Assembly: GCA_947034885.2 (NCBI GenBank)
Contig: OX344752.2
Span: forward strand, 10,788,001 to 10,852,000
Length of the DNA stretch: 64,000 nucleotides
Origin: Thuidium tamariscinum
Taxonomy: Eukaryota > Streptophyta > Bryopsida > Hypnales > Thuidiaceae
Direction of reading: 5' to 3'
Shown here: positions 1 to 11,454 of the stretch, piece after piece
How positions within the stretch are numbered: position 1 is the first letter of the stretch
Layout: every line of letters starts with the position of its first letter
The notes under the pieces: generated by a model
Databases searched by the model: none
The model's input: only the letters and a program-made list of their open reading frames with translations
Told to the model about the DNA's origin: nothing
Made by a program: the position numbers and the translations under genes

Positions 1-767
1 TGTGGAGAGAGGCCGCAAGCAGACTGGGCTTTTTTTCGGCATAAAGTTAAGACACGTCTAACCTCATAGGGCGCAGCCTCACAGGGCACATTCTATGAGG
101 CCGCACATTGACGGATCACATGCGGTGATGAGCCGGGCGGTTAATCTTAGATTCCTGTTCCTTTGGCATGCGTGAAGCAGATCGTAATTTTCTTATGAAA
201 ATTTCATTTCCTGTCAACTACGCCGGAAGTTTCTCTTTGAGTTGACGAGTTATTTATTATGTGCTTGAAGGATGCCGGGCATGGAATTGCTTGGGGTATA
301 TATCATGAACAAGGCAAGCATATATAACTTGACTTGGCATTCTTTTCATAGCATAAATAACCATGATAATTTGAAGGGGTGATGACCTTCTATATAATTT
401 TCTAAGCTGTGACAAGCATCTGTCTGATTTTGTCAACCTCGCCCCATTCTTATTGATTTTGGCGGAGACATCTTAGCTGCAGGTTCTAAAGTGATATTGC
501 TCATAGTGTCATATTATTAGTGTCCTGTCTCGTGTGAGGTGGAGCTATGAAAACTATTATCATGGCAATCTTTCTTTAGAATCAACAGTCTTGAGGAGTA
601 CCAAATCCAACCTTCAGTCATGTGGAAAATCTGGCGTCTGGTCCTATTCATGAAATTTACAGTTCTGGACAGTATCATAGTTTCCAGGTGACCGATTTAA
701 TTTGTCCATCTATCTTTTCTTCGTGTGGGATGATGACATTCATATCTTGCTCATTGTATCTGTGCAG
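1..767. other. Intergenic or 3' flank, no gene recognised
   Basis: No ORF of convincing length or composition is seen here. The stretch is moderately AT-rich and ends in a pyrimidine-rich tract and TGTGCAG that could be a 3' splice site (see the next entry). It could be an intron or the 3' flank of a gene lying to the left of the window. Confidence 0.4.
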
Positions 768-913
768 GTGTAGAAGCAAGGAAGTTACAAAAGATTAGTG
801 GCGCAAATAAGCGGTGTTGGAAGCACGTTGCTGATGGACCTGAGCGAAATTGGGAATATGTAGCGTCTCAGAAGGCAACCAAGGAAGCAACGATGGAGGT
901 TTTAGCTCCGTGA
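768..913 (+). CDS. Possible terminal exon of a gene starting left of the window
   Basis: After a plausible acceptor (TTGTATCTGTGCAG) one frame stays open for 47 codons to a TGA. It encodes a Lys/Arg-rich, Trp-containing peptide that includes KRCWKHVADGPERNWEYV. The composition looks more protein-like than its surroundings. I recognise no family, and no upstream exon can be joined with confidence. It could equally be 3' UTR or chance. Another frame of the same stretch contains a hydrophobic 97-codon ORF, which I did not accept. Confidence 0.22.
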
Positions 914-3587
914 CGAGAACATGGAGAAGCTCTGTCATCTCAGTTGTCGACAATCATATTCGCTTTCTTCGTGATGTGATCGCAGGCATATTTCTTTGTG
1001 GGCTAATTATTTGGTCAGCTTTCCATAGCGAGCTTTTAGTCATTGCCTTGGTTGTTCTATTACAAACTGGGCATGTCAGACTGTCGAATGCTTTCAGAAG
1101 CAGATCTCTCTGTAGAAGGATTGTAGGACTCATCTCAAGCTGATCCTTGTCAGACAGTTGCATAGTCTGGATGTAGATGAAGAGAAAGCTTTGCCTGTCA
1201 AAGGCAATTCGCATGCCAGCACCACGTTTTGCAAGCAAGGAAACTTTGGTAACTCCTCGAAATTTCAAGCGTTTGGCTGATTCTTGACCTATCCCTCTTG
1301 ATTCTCGTCTGTGATTGCACATTTGCACTCGTTTTGTGAAACTGTCAAGCAGATGTTTCTATATTTAAATCTTTCAATCAAAGTAGTTATTAGAGTTTTT
1401 TCCAGGGATTCATCTCACATGCATAAGACTGCGCATTATGATCTAAATCGGTATTTAGGCTACGATTCCAAATTACAGCGATTCACATGAAAATCATCAC
1501 AGGATCAATTTCCACCCTTACAGTGGTGGTAAATTCATCACCGAATGAGACCAATTGCATCCCGAAAGAATTCAAAATTTTAATTTAATTAGAGTTGGAG
1601 TTATGCAATGATAGAAGTAATAATTGAAAGATGACATCATGTGTTAAATTCTACTTCAATTGCAATTTCAATCACCATTTATTTAGTGTCCATTTAAGAC
1701 CTAAAAATTAATTTTGGGGAGTTAAACTTCTTGAAATACTTTTTTCAATAAATTTTCTTGAAAAATAGATGGAATTGGCATCTAGTACCTAAGTCATTTC
1801 ATATCTTTTGAAGCTTCATAGAATTAATTACAATTAGTACACACCTCTTGAAATGTAGACTATTTGTACATTGCTAATGTAATGAAAAAGCAAAATGCAC
1901 AAATATTGTAGATTTTAGGATGTAGATAATTTTAGAGCTTAATAAACCTCCTACTTTAACCCCTAAATGTACAACCATCCACACAAAAGATGATCAATGT
2001 TGTAGAAAGTGAACTTCATCCAAATGAATTAATATTCATTGTGAAAGCTTCAAGAAAAGTTATGTAGGATATCAATGGAAGGAAGATAAAATACTCTGCA
2101 TCATAATGTGATTATATGAATTCTAAAAAATTCCTTTAAATTAAAGTAATCTTATTATCTTTTGATGAAGCACTTGGAAAGGAATTTCTCTCTCTAATGT
2201 TTCTTGGAGCTAGTGAGCTTTTGTTTTCTTGATGGAAGCATGACATGCACCTAAGAATCCAAACAGATCAAACGAATTATCCAATTGTAACCATCCATCC
2301 TTCATTCATCTACAAAGTAGCAAACTTCATCCAAATACAAATTTTGACACTTCATAGGCATGATTTTGCTAATTTCATCCACATTTTTGTTTTGTTTTCA
2401 TTCTAATGCAACAAGAACTAGCTAAAAAATCAAGTAAGATTTTAGCAACTAATGTGGGTAGATCCCAAATTGCACCTTGTCTAAAACTTCTATTATCAGT
2501 CTTTATACATTTCCAAAATCAATAAAGACCTATGTTCAAGAAACAATTTTAGAACATTTACTAAGAAAATTTTGATTGCTCGTAACTTTTTTATATGGTA
2601 TTTGAATGTTGCATTCTTTGGTGTAATTGAACCTCCTTTCATTCACCAACAAGAAAATATGAAACTTTGAGTAGTGTACTGTAATTGTGTATTAGTGGGG
2701 AAAAAAAAGGTGACGCTTTGAGGTATGAAACTTTGAACAGTCTATTGTACCTATGTATTAGTGAGAAAAAAAAGTGATACTTTGAGATGTTCTTAGTTCC
2801 CTACCCTATTCACCAACAAAAATTTCAAAGCTTAGAGCCACTCCCCATAGAGGATACTAAATCCTCCCTTCACAGTGGGCTGAGTAGGTGGATTTATCCT
2901 AGAAATCAGTACATGAATTTTTTTACTTTTAGCATATAATTTTTTTTACAAATTCTGAATTCATATTGCAATCAGAGACTCTTGATTAGATAGGAGAGGT
3001 CTAGAGCATAGCATACAGTGGAAACACCCAAAACCGTCCAAATAAAGAATTCAGCATGGTTGGAGGCATCTATTTCTAAAATTGATATTTTCTAGTATTA
3101 GCGAGAGAAAATAATGAATATTAAAAAAAAATTAAAATTTTCAGAATTAGTATGTAATTTCTACAAATTTTCAAAGAGGTGGCTCCCTAGACCACTAAAA
3201 CCGTCCTATAGGTGTACCCTAAACTGAACTCTGCTGGAAATCAGTTGTCAGTGAATGAAAATTATACATGTGTCTTACATCCGCGTCATCAAATTAGAGT
3301 TAAACACTTGTCAGACACTGTAATGAACGCTTATGGACAGATTTAATGACACTCTAGGAACCAAGAATAGGTACAGGGACGGAAATGGGTGTTTCTCCCT
3401 TAGATACAGCAAAATGGAGGGGAAATACCCTACTGGACCCACTTCGAATGGAGGATTTAGTGTCCTGCCTCCCCCATACAAAAAAGTGAGAGAAAGAAAG
3501 CAAGGGCATGCCTGGGTTAACTTACTTATCCAGGCGTTCACCAATGAAACGCTGGCCCTCCCCCTTCCCATCTTCCCTTCCTGACGA
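914..3587. other. AT-rich intergenic region
   Basis: No gene is supported. The stretch is strongly AT-rich with homopolymer A/T runs and scattered degenerate repeats, including one clear 66-bp direct repeat listed separately. From about 3.3 kb the GC content rises towards the petN promoter. Confidence 0.6.
2658..2789 (+). repeat. Tandem pair of ~66-bp direct repeats
   Basis: Two adjacent units start with TATGAAACTTTGA at 2658 and 2724. Both continue through GTATTAGTG, an A-run and a GTGAYRCTTTGAG end. They differ at several scattered positions, so this is an old local duplication. No coding capacity is seen. Confidence 0.75.
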
Positions 3588-3594
3588 GATAAGG
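3588..3594 (+). promoter_or_regulatory. Candidate I-box (GATAAGG) upstream of petN
   Basis: The sequence GATAAGG lies 224 bp before the petN start codon, in a GC- and CT-rich promoter or leader region. I-box motifs of this form are common in promoters of light-regulated nuclear photosynthesis genes. The match is exact, but it is only seven bases and could be chance. Confidence 0.28.
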
Positions 3595-3817
3595 CCCCCA
3601 CGCCCATGACCACACACCCGCGACCACACTCCCGCTACCCCAGTGGCGCCCCAAGTGCTGCACACACGCCTCTCATCACTACTGCCGAAGAAGCCCCAAT
3701 TGCATCACACTCCGTCTTCGCTGCTTCCCCAATCTGCCCACCCACCTCGCTGCAATCCGCAATCAGCCACTTCCATTTCCCATCACTTCCAATTCATTCT
3801 TTTGCTCCTCCTCAGCC

Positions 3818-5517
3818 ATGGCCGCTCTCGCTGTCGCCTCCGTGCCTATCGTCGGCGCCTGCGCCTCCTTGGCCGGGGAGAAGCTCAACCTCGCCCCAGC
3901 GCGCACCACCACGTTCGCCGTCCAGGTAGGATGCTCACATTGCTAGGCTTGCATTGTGTTTCAATTGGCCTGGATCGTCGCTTCTCCGCTTTTCGAATTT
4001 ACCGCAACATGAATGAGCGTGTGCAGTTTCGGTGAGTGGTATTGCTCTGTGGAGGGAGCTCTTTGTCCTGGTTTGAATTGTGGTGGTTTTTTGAGAGATT
4101 TCGTTTTGTGGAATTTGGATTTCGTGTTTTTTTAAATTCTTGTGCAAGCGATTTACATCACGTGTTCGGAAGCAATGCGTGTTCATGAAATTTGTGTTTA
4201 TGGAAACCGCATTACTGTACATTTAATGGAGAGAATGTACGTGAGGTGTACATTTTAGGAGGCGGTGTAGCATGTGGAGCTCCCGTCTCGTTGGACGCTC
4301 GTTTGAATTGCCGCGGTTTTTGATACCCGTCGCAATTCTAATTTGTTTTGTGAAATTTGGAATTCGTGTTTGTTCAATTCTTGTGGGAGTGATCTACAGC
4401 GCTTGTTAGGGAAGCAATGCGTGTACGGGAAATTTGTGTGCATAGAAATCGCATTAATGCGCAGTTTATGGAGAGAATGTACCTGAGATGTATATGTCAG
4501 GAGAGAGTGTCCCCTGTGGTGCGCTCTTCGCATTTGGATTGTGGCGAAATTTAATTCGTTTTTTTTCAATTCCTGTGGGAGTGATTTGCATTGCATGTTG
4601 GGAACGTTTGTATGTGTGGAAACCGCACAATGTACATTCTATGGAGAGAATGTACCTGAGGTGGTGTCTCCTGTGGAGTGTTCGTCGCTCATTCGAGTGC
4701 GGCGGTTTTTGACAGATTTGTTCTCTAGAATTTGAAGTCTTGTTTTTTTGATTCATTGTGGACGTAATTTTCACCGTATGTTGTGAACCTATGCATGCTC
4801 GGGAAATTCGTATGTATGGAAACCACATTAATGGACATTCCATTGAGAGAATCTACCCTAGGTTTACATTTTTAGAGAGTGTCCCCTGCTCAGCACTTTC
4901 TGCTAGACTGCTGCTAATGGGACACTTGGTGAGTGTTCTAAGGGGAGAGTGTACTTCAGGTGTACGCTCAGGGGTGATGTACCCCTGTGTGGCACTCGTC
5001 ATTCAAATTGCGGCGGTTTTCATTACATGTGTTTAGGAAGTTCGAATTTCTAGGTCCTCCATTGTTTGTTGAAATTATTGAAACTGCATTCTCGGAGCAA
5101 TTGATTCGCACCATCGTCAAAATGAGTATCGACTTCTGTGCAATGAACTTGGAATCGCATTTCGATGATGTTGATAACGAAACGGCAATGGCGTCCTTGT
5201 TGTGTCCGTATTGCAATGTGGTGGCGTTTTTTCTGTGTTGCGATCAAGTACGAGGAGTGATTTACGTGACTGTTTGAAATGATCGGCAGATGGCGCCCGT
5301 GAGATGCTCGACCCAACGCAAGTCCGAGAGCGAGGTCGTCATCAGGCAGCGCGCCATAATGGCGGCAGCGTCGGCGTCCATGATGGCCATCGCCACGCCT
5401 GCGTTGGCCGCCTCTGATTCGGTGCCTTTGGACCTCACAAGCGTGGCATGGGGAGCCTTGATGGTCGTGTTCTCATTCTCGCTGTCGCTGGTGGTGTGGG
5501 GGAGGAGCGGGTTGTAG
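3818..5517 (+). CDS. petN: PetN, cytochrome b6f complex subunit VIII, nuclear-encoded precursor
   Basis: PetN is the single-helix subunit VIII of the thylakoid cytochrome b6f complex, which passes electrons from plastoquinol to plastocyanin. Exons are 3818-3925 and 5290-5517, joined in phase 0 across a GT-AG intron to give a 111-residue precursor. Residues 83-111 align without gaps with the 29-residue plastid PetN and end in [12 protein letters not shown]. Residues 1-42 resemble a chloroplast transit peptide (Ala/Ser/Thr-rich, basic, few acids). Residues 55-76 (basic RQR, then an Ala/Met-rich hydrophobic stretch ending TPALA) resemble a thylakoid-transfer domain with an AxA-type processing site. 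That would place the mature N terminus in the lumen, as expected for PetN. The first ATG has no upstream in-frame competitor. Most plants keep petN in plastid DNA, so this is a functional-looking transfer to the nucleus. Neighbouring genes are unrelated. The identification is firm; import and processing are inferred. Confidence 0.92.
4085..5040 (+). repeat. Degenerate tandem repeats filling the petN intron
   Basis: At least five diverged copies of a unit of about 100-240 bp fill most of the 1,364-bp intron. They are anchored by GGAGAGAATGTACSTGAGGTG-like motifs at about 4228, 4470, 4643, 4844 and 4944. Associated shared motifs are GGAAACCGCATTA, GAGTGTCCCCTGTGG and TTTGAATTGCGGCGGTTTT. Spacing is irregular, so units have gained and lost pieces. 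ORFs here are shadows of the repeats. Confidence 0.8.
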
Positions 5518-6693
5518 AATTCAGCTTCGGTGATGGTGGGAGGTTCAGCAAATGCATCCCACCAAACACAAGATCCGCCATTTCTCGGTCCTCGCAGCAG
5601 AAGATTAGTCGATAACTTTCCGGCTTCCATTGTTTCTGGGCTGAATGTGGAATTCGGTCCTGCTCATTCCTCCCCAAGGGATGTGCATGGGTTGTAGATC
5701 TCCTATTTCGATGTATCTTTAATACACATTTCTTCTTTCCATTCTTGTCTTGTGGTTTAGTAAGTGGTGCAAATTGCGCTTTCTCAGGAGTGGTGATTAT
5801 GAGTTTGTATTGTGTTGACCTTGATTATTGAGGAAGAATGGCAGCACAAGGGAATATAATCACTCGCTTACTGTGAGATCTGCCATGAGAGCCACGAAGT
5901 TGAAGACAACTTGATTACCCGCACATTGTGTCATAGTCATGGATCAACATACACGTTCTTGCGTTAGGTTACAGCCATGTTACAGCTAGGAACAAGAGAA
6001 CGAGTACTGGAACGAAGGAAATAATCTATTGTATCGAAATTTAATCGGATGTGTATGTACCTCATTTTTTGATTCTGAAAATTTTGCCATTCACTTGTAA
6101 GCTTACATTGTCTCTCATCCTGTAGATATGTGTAGTTCCTTGACAAGAGATTAAGTGAGCAAGGCCTCAATAGAAAACGCCAATCACAGGGGAGGAACAT
6201 CGAAATGATGTTGGATACTGAATTGAGGAGTGCTGCTAAAATCCAAATGTAGAAGGCCGATGCTACGAGCATGACAGGATTATCCGAATCCCTGGCCATT
6301 GAGAATGTAGAGAGGTCATCTCAAAGAGTACATGAATCTGAAACTACGCCTGGAAATTCTATGACAACTGAACAGGAGTATTTTGATCCTCTCACAGCAG
6401 TTAAAAACTTCAAAATATAGTCTTCCTGTCAGTAGAGAATTCCGGGGAACTGCCCGCAAGGATTCAATCAGAGATGATTTTATACCTAAATTCTGCTGCC
6501 CTTAGAGCATTGTGAGGAGGAAGAGTTTGTGACTTGCACTTCTGTTTCTTATGATGATGAGTAATGAAGTTCTGTTTTTCAAAGCGACGCAAACTCAAAA
6601 AGTCCTACTAGCTTCGTCGGAATCTCCCGCCACTGCATCGTGATTCGAAGTGCGAAGTGATCATCGTGTCTTGAACCCGTCGTACACAATCGA
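5518..6693. other. petN 3' flank and spacer
   Basis: This holds the 3' UTR of petN (an AATACA-type polyadenylation candidate near 5720) and then spacer. One plus-strand frame from about 6195 to 6420 reads as about 75 hydrophilic codons, including KADATSMTGLSESLAIENVE, interrupted by a single TAG. It may be a decayed exon. A minus-strand ORF in the same place has a hydrophobic stretch. Neither is recognised. Confidence 0.45.
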
Positions 6694-8150
6694 TTATGTA
6701 GGAGGAGGAGCCATTTCGTCTTCAGTCAGTTTTAGTACCGATAACCAAATTGCCAACAGGACGAAGAGACTAGAAAACAGAACTTTAAGGGGCAGTGAAT
6801 CTCTGAACGCATCAATTCCATAGCCTTTGAGGTACAGCAGAATTTCAGATGCCTTCGCTTGCTGAGTATGTTCTTGTGCATTTGCTTCGCTCGTTCCTTC
6901 TGATGTCTCTAATGAGGCTGGTTCATCTTCGCACTGGTGGAAGTTGTTCTCCCCTTTTGAACACTCTTGCACATCTGGTGCCTCAATGATTCTTAGATCG
7001 TCTTCAACAACCTTTTCGTCTTCAGGCTTCTTGTCCTGCGGAGATGTGGTATTGCTAAACTCCCTGCAATCTGCTCCTTGGGACTCGTCGGTATGGCCGT
7101 TGTCAATTTCCTCAGAGATTGAATCAGGGGAATCCACAGCTTTGACCCCACAGGATAGCGACATCTGTTTCTCCGAACCCGCAATGTCGGGATTTTGGTC
7201 CGGCTTAGTTTTCAACAAATCATCGAAGTCATCATTACCAAGAGAGAACCAGTTCATAGTCAAAGTTGAATTCAGCACGTCCAAGTCCTTAAAATGAGGT
7301 CCAGGGTCAGGCTCTCCCACGGTAGTAATGCACTTGGTCTCGTCCGGTTCAATATACTTCAATGATATCTCATTCGAAGCCTCCTATTTCACAATCCATG
7401 TAAATGTGCAAGCCCTCAGAAAAAGGTGCAAAAAGTTAGTAAATACGCTAAATGCAATGCAGTGGAAAGCAATTGGTGACCAGATCTTCCTTGCTGACAA
7501 CTAGGGCGGCATCTCGAACAATAAGACCTAGAAAAATCAATTTCAATTGACAACGCACCAGTGAAGTCACATACGAAGAGGCACTCTGGAACTTGTATAC
7601 GAAACTCTAAAGTTCTTGATCTCAAGTTAACTACAGCAGTAACGGGATGAAACGACAAAAATTAGGAGAAGGTGATTACAAATTCTGTGCTGGTAGTCTC
7701 AGAGGAGCATTCGGAGGTAGAAAACGTCGCATCCTCCAGGGTATCCTTCGTTCCCTGGGACGTCTGAATGAACATGCGATATGAGTAAGTTTACTAAACA
7801 ATGGTAAGGAATGACATACCGATCCTATAAGAGACTTGGTCAGGTCCGTGTTAGTCAATCCACTTAGTCACACCGAAGAGAATTAGACATAGACAATAGT
7901 TTCGGGAGGATTTCGTCAATGCCTTGCGATTGAAAGCAGCATTTCCGCCAGGGAGACCTTTCCTCCCACACTCTGAGTCGGAAGAGCTGGTTGGCGGAGA
8001 CTTTGCAAAAGATCCTTTCATAGACTTCATTGAAGAAACTCGAACAAGACGCTTGAGAGGCGAACTCGCCGAAGTACAGCTCGCCAATTGCTTAGATGCC
8101 TTCTTGGCTTTGGTACCAGTCGTCTGCGTAATGCGGTTCTCTTCCGTCAT
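6694..8150 (-). CDS. Unrecognised acidic protein with C-terminal membrane anchor
   Basis: I do not recognise this gene. The last exon (7383-6694, after AAATAG) is secure: 229 residues rich in Asp, Glu, Ser and Thr. It ends in one hydrophobic helix (LPLKVLFSSLFVLLAIWLSV) followed by a short tail, the layout of a tail-anchored protein. A middle exon (7763-7680, CATTCAG before, GTAATC after) adds 28 residues and joins it in phase 0. The probable first exon starts at ATG 8150 and encodes a basic Lys/Ser-rich region (TKAKKASKQLASCTS). Its 3' end is unresolved: one option uses a donor near 7874 (GGT|GTGACT), which keeps phase 0. A pyrimidine-rich acceptor-like site near 8220 suggests a further 5' exon or a UTR intron. 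The whole protein would be about 350 residues. Confidence 0.55.
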
Positions 8151-11100
8151 CGCGTAGATCGGTTGATGAGGTCCAAGGGCGCACCAAAATGCACACTTCG
8201 CTGCCACCACAACGATTGCTTAAAAAAAGTGAGAGAGCACAGCACTGGACAACTGAAAACACGAAAGAATGAAATCCAGAACTGCGAACGTCACCAGTCA
8301 TAGAAATTTACAATTACAATCCCGCAAATGCTCGTGAAAACATCCAGGAAGTCAAATTTAGAGAAATAAATGTCAAGACAGATTTTAATTATCAAATGCT
8401 GGAGCGACACACCATGGCCACATTTAGCGGTTTCAGACGCTAATTCAACAAGCAACGCTTACTAATTACACCGCAAAATTAGACACCAATCCAACAAGTC
8501 GCTCTGCATGCCGGAGAATCTCCAAATGCTTGTGCACGGCGCTACATGAGAGCACTCTGCCCAAGCTTCCCCGCCGCTTCGACCTGCACCTTCGGAGGTC
8601 GCGAGAAACTTCTGAATGAAGGTGACGCACAAGAATGAAATTACAGATCTCCTTATTATCACACACTCTAATATCACTTCAGTTGTTTCACATACGGATT
8701 GGACAACCTTCACATGTCAAGTTCTGAATAGCCTACAGTACGGTTCAGCTTTTTTTCTTTTTTTTAGTTTTTAAGAAAGTGTCAAGATGGCAATCACTTA
8801 AAATTTGGTGAAGCATTGTATTTTTACATCCATTTTTATTAAAAAAAAAAATTCAGTAATATTCATGTACTTTTTCAATCATTCAAATTTGACAATTTTA
8901 TCTATATTTTGAATAGATATGAAAAATGTGTGGCAATTAAAGTTTATTTTTATCCAGCAAAAAGTAGACATTTATTTTGAAATGGTGCAATCTAATACCA
9001 TAATGCAATCTAACATCATAGTGCCGGAATAAAAGAACTTGTAGGGTTACATTTGGCATAAATTATGGGGTCTTTTTGTCAAAAATGTCTCATGTCATTG
9101 AATAAGTAGTAGAGGACAATCGTTGAGTGAAGGAAATTCTAACAAACAAGAAGCTACTAAGGAGGGCAAATTTCAATGAAGAATGTATGTTTTTTGTGGA
9201 AATTTCTAGCAATGAGGAGATTGTTGAAAATAAATACATGTCCAATAATGGATGAAATATATGATATACATGTAATCACCAATTATATAGATTTTATGTT
9301 TGAAGAAGAGATAATAAAGAAATAATTTGCCTACCTTTTGAACAAGACATTTCTTAATGGAGATTTATGTTGAAGTGATGTGGACCATTCATGATATGAT
9401 TTTAAGATAATTCAAGTTCTATGTGTCTTTGTTAAAAGTGACTCTCATGTACAATACATGAAGTTGGAATTTTGAAGTCTTAAACTAATAAAATAAATAT
9501 AGGAGCTCTAAATGTATGTTGAATTGATTCATTCAACTCTAATAGGTTCAAATAGATTATTTGCATTATAATATAAATGTATTATATGTAAAAAATCTTT
9601 ATTCTAATTTTTTTGTGTAATACAATTGCTATAACATTATACAAATGAATTTTTAAGCTACAAGCTTAGAAAAGTACTTGCCAATTCAATCCAATTAAAA
9701 ATGTGCCTGCTATAAAGAATGGATGCTTACTAGTGAAGAAGACTATCATGATGATTGAACCTAGTGTTTAATGGCCCTTTACTATTGTATACATAAACTT
9801 GTTTGTGAGATATGATTTTTGACTATATGATGGCATGTATCTTTTCCAATTTATATGTTTGTTGAATTTCTAGCATTTAAAAACTACAAACTATTGTGTC
9901 TCCAAGTCTCCAACTCTTATTGAGGTGAACTTTTTTCTTGTTGAATAATGCTTTAATTATATATCTCTATGTCTTCCTTTCTTGAAAGTTTTCTAAAATT
10001 ACCATTAAGGCCTTTGAAAATCCAAGAAATAAAGATATTTACAATACAATTGCGACTAAAATAACAAAATAAAGTCACCTAATATACATATGTAGATGCA
10101 TGAGTGTAGTTGCTACACCAAACAAAGTTGCCTCTAAAATGAATATTCAGGTAGATAAATACAACTCCATTTTCAACAAATATAACATTTAAGTAGATTT
10201 TTTTAAGAGTTTCACATGTCTTAATTACCTAGTATGTTTCTTATTATTAAACTCATCTATAACCTACATATAAAAGAGGTATATAGAAGGTTGAAAATGA
10301 AAATTGGAAACTAGTTGTTAAGATAGTAGTATTAGAACCCAAAGCAACTCATTACTAGTAAATCTTGAAACTACTTGAATTTGTTTATAGAGCCTATAAA
10401 AAATTTTGAGCGAAAAAATTAAAAACTATAATTTGATTCAATATAGGATATTAACAATGAGATTCATAGCATATTATTAACTAACAAATACTATAGAATC
10501 AAAGTCTATAGAATAAGTCAAAGATGCTAATAAAATCATCATAAAATAAAAACAAAAATAAAAATGATTGAACTTAAAGACTTGGTATTTTGAAGGAATT
10601 AAAGAAGTTAAGTTACACTTCTAATGAATTGCTTACATTTTAAAAGGATCAACATTTATTGGGCCTTAGCCTAAATTCAACAAATACTCAACTATAGTTG
10701 ATTATAATGATTTCATCCTTTTAAGGGTCACATTGTTGATATTAATTTTCTTGCTTTTGGCAATAGAACCTTTAAAGTAATTTAATATGATTGAAGTCCT
10801 TAATTACAGTAATATATGTTTTGGAGCTTTTTGTTTAAATTGCATTTGTGAAAACCTTTAAGGAATATTTAGAAAGTGTTTGTGGTTTTGCTTCTTCCTA
10901 GGTGAGAATTTCAAAGAGATTTCTCTTTGGTTTGTAATTTTAACAATTGATCAACTAGCTGACTTTTTTTAATTTTTTGTTTAGGACAATTGGCCTATGA
11001 GACATTTTTGACATAGATGGTATTTGGTGTTTCTAGACTAGGATTTGAGAATGGCATGCACTATTATTTGATTGAATGTGGAAATTAGGATAAAGGTGTG

Positions 11101-11454
11101 GAGATTGAAATTGAACTTGCAATTTTGCAATTTAAAAAGCAAGTCTTGTTTTTTGGAATGAAATATAACTTACTTTGATATAGAATCAAAATGTTGCTAA
11201 TTGAGGTTTGATTTTATATGCTGCAAGAGATTTTGAAGGTTTTATGTTGTGGAATTTGTATGAGTACTTTAGGTGTGCAATAGTGAAGAGGGAAAATGAG
11301 AAGCTTAAATATTTGATATTTTTTTAATAGATGAGCATTACACGCAAGTATATAGAAGTAGCATGCATCTTTGTTGTAGTATTCAAATAGAGGTGCCATC
11401 TATAGAATCCCCCTATGAAGATACGATGTTTGTTTGTTTGTTTGTTATATTGAG
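8151..11454. other. AT-rich intergenic region
   Basis: No gene is supported. The first 550 bp may include promoter and 5' UTR of the minus-strand gene ending at 6694. The remainder is low-GC sequence with long A/T runs, no convincing ORF, and a short TGTT microsatellite near 11430. It looks like decayed transposable-element DNA, but no element ends were found. Confidence 0.55.

Noticed and set aside
850..1143. 97-codon plus-strand ORF with a hydrophobic stretch
   Set aside because: It starts at a weak site, has no recognisable features, and overlaps a better candidate exon frame (768-913). Composition is close to the flanking noncoding DNA.
954..1328. 124-codon minus-strand ORF containing CPVC
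   Set aside because: A single Cys pair is not a zinc-finger motif. No homologue is recalled and there is no promoter or splice context.
5964..6299. 111-codon minus-strand ORF with a membrane-like helix
   Set aside because: It lies opposite a plus-strand frame of similar quality and has no family features. Hydrophobic runs arise easily in T-rich antisense frames.
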